Positions 43,218 through 48,104 of a DNA stretch of 48,104 nucleotides are shown here, piece after piece. The stretch covers positions 1 through 48,104 of the forward strand of contig JAGVNJ010000047.1 of assembly GCA_020053305.1 (NCBI GenBank), given 5' to 3'. Numbering within the stretch: position 1 is the first letter of the stretch; the number at the start of each line of letters is the position of its first letter. This stretch comes from Candidatus Edwardsiibacteriota bacterium (GTDB lineage: Bacteria > Edwardsbacteria > AC1 > EtOH8). The notes below the pieces were generated by a model, which saw only the letters and a program-made list of their open reading frames with translations, was not told where the DNA came from and made no database searches. Both the position numbers and the translations under genes were made by a program.

Positions 43218-44083
43218 AAACATACGACCTCCTCATCATCGGGGCCGGGCCGGCCGGGCTGGGGGCCGGGATCCAGGCGGCGCACATGGGCTTGAGCCAT
43301 GCCGTCATCGAAAAGAAAGAGCCGCAAAGCCGATTACTGCTGGCCCGAAAAGTGGAAAATTTCCCTCTGATTGGTGACGGCGGACGTTCAGGACAAGAAC
43401 TGTATCGTTCCCTTATCGCTCAATCCCGGGAAAGCGGTGTAAATATAATCACCGGCTCCGTTTCTTCCATTTTAAATGATAAAGGCATATTCGTCATTGC
43501 TGCCGAACAAAATCCATATAAAGCCAAGGCGGTAATATTAGCCACCGGTCTTTTGCCCAAAAAACTCATCAGATCTATTGTTCCGCAGGAATTGGAAGGC
43601 AAAAAGCTGTTTTACCGGTGGACGGATATCCCTTGGGGAAAGCGAAAGGGGAAAATTTTGGTGGTCGGCGGCGGCGAGGCGGCCTTCGATCAGGCCTGCA
43701 GCCTGGCAGAAAACGGCTTTGAGGTGACCATTGCCATCAGGGGGAAAAACGACAGGGCTTTCGATTCGCTTCGCCGGGAAGCCAGGGCTTTGGGAGCATC
43801 CGTGCAATACAATGTCATGGTCAGAAAGATCACCGAGGCTGATAACGGCATCGAAGTCTTGTTGAAGACCGGGGAAAAAATTCTCGAAAGACAATACGAT
43901 CACTGCCTGGCTGCCATCGGCAGCTGCCCGGGAGCATCGTTGATGTCCGGCAAAACGTCCCCGGGAATATTCTGGGCCGGAGATGCGGCCCACCCGCGGC
44001 AAAAGCAGGCGGCCATTGCCTTTGGCGACGGCATCGGAAGAACCATGGAAGCATATGAATTTATAAGGAATAACAGCAAATGA
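43214..44083 (+). CDS. Thioredoxin-reductase-like FAD/NAD(P) oxidoreductase without CxxC
   Basis: A 289-residue flavoprotein with FAD loop GAGPAGLGAG (about 10-19), ATGLLPK, an NAD(P) loop VVGGGEAAFDQA (about 150-161) and the FAD-closing WAGDAAHP. The fold is that of thioredoxin reductase, but the redox-active CxxC normally found between the two loops is absent. It therefore cannot reduce thioredoxin in the usual way and may reduce another partner, as ferredoxin-NADP reductase-like members do. It overlaps both neighbours by four bases, so the isochorismatase-like, flavoprotein and radical SAM genes form a coupled operon. Confidence 0.82.
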   Translation: MKTYDLLIIGAGPAGLGAGIQAAHMGLSHAVIEKKEPQSRLLLARKVENFPLIGDGGRSGQELYRSLIAQSRESGVNIITGSVSSILNDKGIFVIAAEQNPYKAKAVILATGLLPKKLIRSIVPQELEGKKLFYRWTDIPWGKRKGKILVVGGGEAAFDQACSLAENGFEVTIAIRGKNDRAFDSLRREARALGASVQYNVMVRKITEADNGIEVLLKTGEKILERQYDHCLAAIGSCPGASLMSGKTSPGIFWAGDAAHPRQKQAAIAFGDGIGRTMEAYEFIRNNSK

Positions 44084-44997
44084 GGATGATCGGAAAGAAC
44101 GGAAGGAAGGACCTGGCCAACGTATATCTGGCCGAGATAAAAAACGGCCTGATGGTGGAGTTCGTCGATTCCTGCGATCCGCTGGTCGGCGGCAGGGACA
44201 AAAAGTGGGTGATCGTGGTCTCCAGCCAGTTCGGCTGCCCGGTGGGATGTCTGATGTGCGATGCCGGAGGAAATTTCAAAGGCAATCTGGACAGGGGCCA
44301 GATCATAGGCCAGATTAAGAGGGTATTTGAGGAGAGCCCGGAGCTGGATCCCCGGAAATGCGGCAAGCTCAAGATCCAGTTCGCCCGGATGGGCGAGCCG
44401 GCCCTCAATGATGCGGTGATTGATGCCATTCATTGGCTGGCCGAGGAATATCCCGGGGCCATGCCCTGCATCGCCACCATGGCCCCGGCCGGGCGGGGGC
44501 AGTGGTTCGAATCGTTGTTGAATGCCTCGCAGAGGTTCTCCGATATCCAGCTGCAGTTCTCCATGAACACCACCGATCCGGAAATGCGGGAACAACTGAT
44601 TCCGTACCCCAAAATGAGCTGGCCGCAAGTGGCCGACTTGGGAAAAAGGTTTTACCGTCCCGGCCGCCGCAAGCCGTCCCTGAATTTCGCCCTGTCGCCG
44701 GGGATCCCGGTGGAAGCAGATCGGATAACGGATTATTTTGATCCGGAATATTTTGCCATAAAACTCACCCCGTTAAATCCCACCGCCACGGCAGGGGAGA
44801 ATCTGCTGGAATGTGTCAATAGTTTTGAAAGAGCCAAGCTGCTGGTGGCGGAAAAGGCGAAAGAGTTTTCTGTTTTGGGATATCAGGTTATAGAATCGAT
44901 AGGGAATATGGAGGAGAATGAGATAGGCAGCAATTGCGGGCAGATGGTGAGGAAATACAAGGCAGATATGCCTGAATATGAGAAAGCCCCCGCTTAG
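44080..44997 (+). CDS. RlmN/Cfr-like radical SAM protein
   Basis: A 305-residue radical SAM enzyme. The cluster motif CxxxCxxC is C53-C57-C60 in GCPVGCLMCDAGG. Further blocks are ARMGEPALN and LQFSMNTTDP, and near the end GSNCGQMV with C286. That cysteine matches the methyl-carrying cysteine of RlmN/Cfr in position and context. The N-terminal accessory domain of RlmN is missing and the protein is about 60-80 residues shorter, so the substrate may not be rRNA A2503. It overlaps the flavoprotein gene (ATGA), a possible reductant. A copy of its last codons is found at 45710-45823. Confidence 0.78.
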   Translation: MRMIGKNGRKDLANVYLAEIKNGLMVEFVDSCDPLVGGRDKKWVIVVSSQFGCPVGCLMCDAGGNFKGNLDRGQIIGQIKRVFEESPELDPRKCGKLKIQFARMGEPALNDAVIDAIHWLAEEYPGAMPCIATMAPAGRGQWFESLLNASQRFSDIQLQFSMNTTDPEMREQLIPYPKMSWPQVADLGKRFYRPGRRKPSLNFALSPGIPVEADRITDYFDPEYFAIKLTPLNPTATAGENLLECVNSFERAKLLVAEKAKEFSVLGYQVIESIGNMEENEIGSNCGQMVRKYKADMPEYEKAPA

Positions 44998-45008
44998 GCG
45001 GGGGCTTT
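44983..45008 (+). terminator. Hairpin at the end of the radical SAM operon
   Basis: AAAGCCCCCGC (44983-44993) and GCGGGGGCTTT (44998-45008) form an 11-base stem whose loop holds the stop codon TAG. No T run follows, so termination may be weak. A similar hairpin ends the remnant at 45823. Confidence 0.6.
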
Positions 45009-45068
45009 CCGAACATCGTTTCTGACTTTACCGGGAATCCAGAATAACAATATGCAAAAACGAATCAC

Positions 45069-45350
45069 TTAATGGGTTTTCGACAGCAGTTTTTCCCGGA
45101 CCTTTTCGGCTAAAAGAATTTTAAGCATTGATTGGTATGGCACATCCTGCTTATTGGCCAGGAGTTTTACCGATTCTATCAGCGATTCCGGAAGCCGGAT
45201 GGAAATGGTCTTGTTGGATGATTTGAGTTCCGGAAAAAAGGCTATCTCAGCCTTACTGTAATCTATATATTCAGCAGAGTCGTGAGTGGCCCAGAATTTA
45301 TCCTCTTGGGCGGCATTTTTAAATTTTGGTATCGGTTTCAGATTTTTCAT
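45069..45350 (-). CDS. brnA: CopG/BrnA-type antitoxin
   Basis: A 93-residue antitoxin. The C-terminal half (KTISIRLPESLIESVKLLANKQDVPYQSML) is a ribbon-helix-helix DNA-binding domain. The N-terminal half (FWATHDSAEYIDY) is the toxin-binding part typical of CopG-type antitoxins. It lies downstream of, and overlaps by 32 bases, the BrnT-like toxin gene, the usual BrnT-BrnA order. It probably represses the promoter at 45663-45691 together with the toxin. Confidence 0.88.
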   Translation of the reverse strand: MKNLKPIPKFKNAAQEDKFWATHDSAEYIDYSKAEIAFFPELKSSNKTISIRLPESLIESVKLLANKQDVPYQSMLKILLAEKVREKLLSKTH

Positions 45351-45633
45351 GGTATAACAACCTTTCTTTTTTATGCATATCGCGAGCCGATATTATTCGA
45401 ATTTTAGTCCCGCGGCGGGTAAATACTGCGAAAAGCAGTCGTCCTTTGCCGGTCTGGCCAAGGGCGTAATACCGCTCTTCCTTATGTGAATGAAACTGGT
45501 CGTGATAGATATACAGCGGCTGATTGAAAAAAACTTCTTCGCATTCCCACCAGGCCACCTTGTGCTTATGCCAATTCTTGTCTTGGTTGGCCTTGTCCCA
45601 ATCAAAAGAGCTAAATTGAGAAAAAAGAGACAT
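45319..45633 (-). CDS. brnT: BrnT-like toxin
   Basis: A 104-residue toxin of the BrnT family, a RelE-fold ribonuclease. Family features are FDWDKANQDKNWHKHKVAWWE, the EERYYALGQT strand, GRLLFAVFTRR and RIISARDMHKKER near the end. It lies on the minus strand, first of the pair with BrnA. The module stands between the intact radical SAM gene and a remnant copy of its 3' end, as if inserted there. Confidence 0.88.
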   Translation of the reverse strand: MSLFSQFSSFDWDKANQDKNWHKHKVAWWECEEVFFNQPLYIYHDQFHSHKEERYYALGQTGKGRLLFAVFTRRGTKIRIISARDMHKKERLLYHEKSETDTKI

Positions 45634-45652
45634 TGATTCACTCGCTTATCAT

Positions 45653-45691
45653 GTATATGTACATTATATACATATACTAATAATAAGTCAA
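45653..45691 (-). promoter_or_regulatory. Promoter with palindromic operator for brnTA
   Basis: Read on the minus strand, TTGACT (45686-45691) and TATAAT (45663-45668) are 17 bases apart, close to consensus. A perfect inverted repeat GTATATGTA (45653-45661) / TACATATAC (45669-45677) overlaps the -10 box and spacer, as expected for a ribbon-helix-helix operator that shuts the promoter. Confidence 0.75.
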
Positions 45692-45709
45692 GAGGGTGTT
45701 TTAAATATT

Positions 45710-45823
45710 ATGTGGCTTAGGGATGAGAATGAGATAGGCAGCAATTGCGGGCAGATGGTGAGGAAATTCAGTGCCGGAACGCCGGAGTATGCCAAAGCCC
45801 CCACCAAAGCGGGGGCTTGGTAA
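45710..45823 (+). pseudogene. Remnant of the 3' end of an RlmN-like gene
   Basis: A 37-codon frame from ATG 45710 whose codons 6-37 read ENEIGSNCGQMVRK and end in PEYAKAP-type sequence, like the C-terminus of the protein encoded at 44080-44997. Bases 45725-45767 are identical to 44914-44956 (43 bases). After that the copies diverge, but both reach a GCCCCC hairpin at the stop. The radical SAM core is missing, so this is a fragment of a duplicate or paralogue. Confidence 0.75.
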
Positions 45824-45885
45824 TGTCATTCCCTGACCGCAGCGGAGAGGGCGGTTCAAAAACTGCTGCGCAGCACTTCTCAATC

Positions 45886-46000
45886 AGCGATAGCCTTAAG
45901 GCTATCGCTAGGTATCAGCAAGGTTTCTAACGAAACCTACCATATGACCCCGATTTATCGGGGTTGATGATTATTAGCGATGTCATTTATGGCATCGCTA
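45886..46000. repeat. Cluster of four hairpins
   Basis: Four perfect inverted repeats follow one another: AGCGATAGCC/GGCTATCGCT (45886-45909), AGGTTTC/GAAACCT (45921-45938), ACCCCGAT/ATCGGGGT (45947-45964) and TAGCGATG/CATCGCTA (45975-46000). The first and last share the AGCGAT..ATCGCT ends. It lies at the 3' end of the minus-strand gene 46009-46578. It is not a CRISPR: the units differ and there are no spacers. Confidence 0.75.
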
Positions 46001-46008
46001 GAAGATAA

Positions 46009-46578
46009 TCAAAACCCTCCTCTTAGCGCTTCTTCCAACAATCCCTTCTTGCCCACCCCGTATATGGCGCAGCCTGTGGCCCGGCCCTCGCTGACATCCA
46101 GCGGCACATACACTATTTGTCCTGGCTTAAAGGATTTCCAGTCCGGGGGCTCGAACTCGGACTCGCCCACCGCCGGTTCCCTTTGGTCAAACGGGTTGCG
46201 CAGCTGCCGGGCTACTGCGGCAATGAACTCAAGTCCCGGGTCTTCCTCCCCGGCATTGCCTGGTTCCAGGCTTAACGGGTAATAGCCGGATTCCACCGCC
46301 ATCTGGTCCAGGGCCACCCGCAGCTGCCGCATGTTGTTCTTGACGACGGATTCCTTGGCCAGGTTGACCTGCATGTTGTACAGCCGGTATTGGGGAATGA
46401 TGATGAACAGGCTGCCGATGGCCAGGGCTGCGATGATCAGCAGGCAGCCCAAGCCCTGCCCCGGCCGGTAGAGCTGCTGCCAGAGGCTCTTTTTGTTAAG
46501 CTCGGGCAAAAGGCCGGTGCACTGGGTGCAGCGTTTGGCAGCGGGGTCGTTTAATGTGCCGCAGTGTGGACAGTACAT
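46009..46578 (-). CDS. Zinc-ribbon, membrane-anchored pseudopilin-like protein
   Basis: A 189-residue protein. Residues 1-22 form a zinc ribbon (C3, C6, C17, C20). A membrane helix follows at about 42-64 (GCLLIIAALAIGSLFIII). The part after it (LAKESVVKNNMRQLRVALDQMAVESGYYPLSL) resembles the region of type II secretion GspG/type IV pilin proteins that follows their N-terminal helix. There is no prepilin cleavage motif; the zinc ribbon stands in its place, so it would be a membrane-bound relative and not a pilin. The C-terminal half, with FKPGQIVYVPLD and CAIYGVGKKG, also fits pseudopilin-like domains. It has no operon partner. Confidence 0.65.
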   Translation of the reverse strand: MYCPHCGTLNDPAAKRCTQCTGLLPELNKKSLWQQLYRPGQGLGCLLIIAALAIGSLFIIIPQYRLYNMQVNLAKESVVKNNMRQLRVALDQMAVESGYYPLSLEPGNAGEEDPGLEFIAAVARQLRNPFDQREPAVGESEFEPPDWKSFKPGQIVYVPLDVSEGRATGCAIYGVGKKGLLEEALRGGF

Positions 46579-46680
46579 AGTTTATTCTTGGGTTAATAGC
46601 AGGCCTCCGCTTAAGGCGGAGGCTTCTTTTATGTCATTCCCGATTTGATCGGGAATCCAGGCCAAAATGAGCGTAATTGG
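46579..46680. repeat. Hairpin and dispersed palindrome
   Basis: GCCTCCGC (46603-46610) pairs with GCGGAGGC (46616-46623). Next, GTCATTCCCGAT (46633-46644) pairs with ATCGGGAAT (46648-46656), a copy of the family seen at 92-136. No gene is seen. Confidence 0.55.
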
Positions 46681-46738
46681 TTATTATTTGGGGTTGGCTA
46701 TAAAACATATATTCCCGTTAAAAGAGGGTATGGCATGT

Positions 46739-46927
46739 AACGTTTGCGGGTTTGCGCATGTGGGCGTCCGCCGCGGCGGATGGCATGAGTTCTTGCTACA
46801 GCAAGAACCATGACATAGCCCATGTGGTCGAGGGCTTGGGCTTACGTGCCGGACCCTGTCCTGAGTAACGCACCGTGCTTGGCATTCGAAGGATTTGCCC
46901 GAGACGCAAACCCGTTTGTTGGACGCC
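46739..46927 (-). repeat. attC-like element after the surface-protein gene
   Basis: On the minus strand the element starts GGCGTCCAACAAACGGGTTTG, 21 bases after the stop of the gene at 46948, and ends CGCAAACCCGCAAACGTT (46739-46756). The 5' box GTCCAAC fits the integron consensus RYYYAAC. GGGTTTGCG/CGCAAACCC form the stem. Inside are further hairpins (GTTCTTGCT/AGCAAGAAC, CCGCC/GGCGG). A related element begins at 48000. An 86-codon minus-strand frame here is considered spurious. Confidence 0.5.
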
Positions 46928-46947
46928 GTTTTATACAAATACATATT

Positions 46948-47949
46948 TTACCGAACTAGTACAATTCTCTTTGTATTGTTATAGTCACCAATATTTAATT
47001 TATAAAAATAAATACCTGAAGGCAAAAATGAACAGTTTTTATCTTTACCGTCCCAAGAAATAGCGTATTTACCCGATCCTTGATAATCATTAATTAATGT
47101 TTTTACAAGTTGGCCCAATGAATTATAAATATTTAAAGTAACGAAAGAACTTTTCTCAACTTGATAATTAATAAGCGTTTTATTGTGCATTGGGTTGGGT
47201 ATATTCTGGCAAATAGAATTGTGTAAAATTCGTTCGGTTTCTTCTCTGGATGTTACCCCATCGGGTGTATATACAATATAAAGATATGGCTTCAGTGTAT
47301 CTTTATCACCAGACCAAAACATAATATCATCTTCACGTGAATCCCAATCTGTATTTATAGGAAATCTTATTCTAAATTGACTTTTATTTCTATTATTAGA
47401 AATATCAGCTATAACATTATCTGTAACATAGAGGCTTTTATAGCCTGAAAGAGTGTCTGAAGAAATAACTCCGATGCGAGAATTTAATGTTTGTGGGTCA
47501 CCTATGTCGCCAGCTGTCCAGTCTAAAGTGTCTAAAGTGTCACCATACATAATATGATCTATTATACACAAAAGTGTATCACCACCAGGAATACCCGTCC
47601 ATTTGGGATAATAACCTGTTGTATCGTTACCGTGGATAGAGAATTGATAAACATATAATATGGCTGTGTCTATGATTGTTACTTTGCGTAATGGAATGGG
47701 GATACTATCTATCGGAAAACTTAAATATGCCCTTGTATATGATTCACGAAATGCAATCCAATTCCAAAAATCACCAACAGTAAAATGGGGAAAGTTAGTA
47801 AATGCTTCTTTTGTATTGTTTGGCACCTCTTGAACACCGACCCATATTTCGCCATCTAAATTTGATGAGCTGTTTATACAGATAGTGTCTGTATAAGCAA
47901 TAGAAAACAGCGCCAGGAATAAGCCTATAAGTAAAAACATTTTCTTCAT
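46948..47949 (-). CDS. Secreted protein with C-terminal sorting domain
   Basis: A 333-residue exported protein, AT-rich compared with the rest of the window. The signal peptide is MKKMFLLIGLFLALFSIAYT. The middle is beta-rich with many Asp/Thr (TAILYVYQF, LDTLDWTAGD) and no enzyme motif. The last 80 residues (NIPNPMHNKTLINYQVEKSS, GQLVKTLIND, SGIYFYKLNIGDYNNTKRI) form a type IX secretion-like sorting domain. ATG 47949 has AGAGGAG about seven bases upstream on the minus strand; an ATG 16 codons earlier lacks a site. It lies exactly between two attC-like elements, as one gene cassette. Confidence 0.78.
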   Translation of the reverse strand: MKKMFLLIGLFLALFSIAYTDTICINSSSNLDGEIWVGVQEVPNNTKEAFTNFPHFTVGDFWNWIAFRESYTRAYLSFPIDSIPIPLRKVTIIDTAILYVYQFSIHGNDTTGYYPKWTGIPGGDTLLCIIDHIMYGDTLDTLDWTAGDIGDPQTLNSRIGVISSDTLSGYKSLYVTDNVIADISNNRNKSQFRIRFPINTDWDSREDDIMFWSGDKDTLKPYLYIVYTPDGVTSREETERILHNSICQNIPNPMHNKTLINYQVEKSSFVTLNIYNSLGQLVKTLINDYQGSGKYAISWDGKDKNCSFLPSGIYFYKLNIGDYNNTKRIVLVR

Positions 47950-47999
47950 TTCCGTTCTCCTCTTTAGCGTAAAATATTTATTTGCTAAAGGAATCAAAT

Positions 48000-48104
48000 G
48001 GCGGCCAACGTTTGCGGCTTTGCGATGTGGCCGTTAAGTGGCGCGGGTTTTGCAGTCAAGTGGGCTTGCTTGTTTGTGCAAAGCCCGTGACACAGGCCAT
48101 GTAA
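48000..48104 (-). repeat. Second attC-like element, cut by the window edge
   Basis: On the minus strand its end reads CACATCGCAAAGCCGCAAACGTTGGCCGCC (last part 48000-48016), matching the end of the element at 46739 (CGCAAACCCGCAAACGTT). GGGCTTTGC and GCAAAGCC can pair. The other end lies at or beyond 48104. Confidence 0.45.

Noticed and set aside
43214-44083. Calling the flavoprotein a thioredoxin reductase (trxB)
   Set aside because: The redox-active CxxC is absent, so the specific name is not supported.
45886-46000. Possible CRISPR array
   Set aside because: The hairpins differ from one another, and there are no regular direct repeats or spacers.
46684-46944. 86-codon minus-strand frame with many Cys and His residues
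   Set aside because: It lies wholly inside the attC-like element; its composition reflects the hairpins and there is no family match.

Overview
The window reads as a bacterial chromosome segment, GC-rich and densely coded, with a few visibly AT-rich genes. Two predicted surface proteins (34194-37271 and 46948-47949) end in C-terminal domains of the type IX secretion sorting kind. Together with a hydrogenase/heterodisulfide-reductase fermentation operon and unusually abundant palindromic intergenic repeats, this suggests an uncultivated anaerobe of the Fibrobacterota-Chlorobiota-Bacteroidota sphere or a nearby candidate phylum. The phylum cannot be fixed from the sequence alone, and no rRNA or tRNA gene was recognised.

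Layout. 1-2.4 kb: a 2-hydroxyacid dehydrogenase, an AT-rich hypothetical gene and fragments of dinD-like and sucC-like genes. 2.4-8.1 kb: malic enzyme, two-subunit class I fumarase and succinyl-CoA synthetase (sucCD), separated by palindromic elements. 8.1-8.66 kb: two MITE-like repeats flanking a candidate small RNA. 8.66-18.8 kb: hdrC, hdrB, a fumarate-reductase-like Fe-S and flavoprotein pair, hdrA, mvhD, mvhG, mvhA and a hydrogenase maturation protease, closed by a strong terminator. Two GxxExxY nuclease-like genes sit in spacers of this operon. 19-22.4 kb: an AT-rich HEAT-like gene, an Mpv17-like membrane protein and an aldehyde dehydrogenase. 22.4-28.9 kb: a sensor kinase, a response regulator fused to a GcvH-like domain, a 1046-residue HEAT/P-loop/WD40 protein and a DUF192 lipoprotein. 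29-33.2 kb: PilZ and Ogt genes, divergent from a large MalT/SARP-type regulator. 33.7-37.3 kb: a helical hypothetical and a YVTN beta-propeller surface protein. 37.4-42.3 kb: methylmalonyl-CoA mutase in two subunits, MeaB, an MscS channel and methylmalonyl-CoA epimerase. 42.6-45.0 kb: a coupled operon of isochorismatase-like hydrolase, TrxR-like flavoprotein and RlmN/Cfr-like radical SAM protein. 45-48.1 kb: a BrnT/BrnA toxin-antitoxin pair, a gene remnant, a hairpin cluster, a zinc-ribbon/pseudopilin-like protein, and a surface-protein gene bounded by two attC-like elements.

How it fits together. Malic enzyme, fumarase, the Frd-like module, SucCD, mutase and epimerase outline a route malate > fumarate > succinate > succinyl-CoA > methylmalonyl-CoA, as in propionate-forming fermentation, or the reverse. 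The Mvh-Hdr complex would connect H2, ferredoxin and a second low-energy electron acceptor. The Frd-like genes inside the hdr operon make fumarate a plausible acceptor; this is inference from gene order. The most unusual items are the GxxExxY genes carried in otherwise empty palindromic elements, the kinase/REC-GcvH/HEAT-P-loop-WD40 set, and the attC-like bounded cassette at the right edge.
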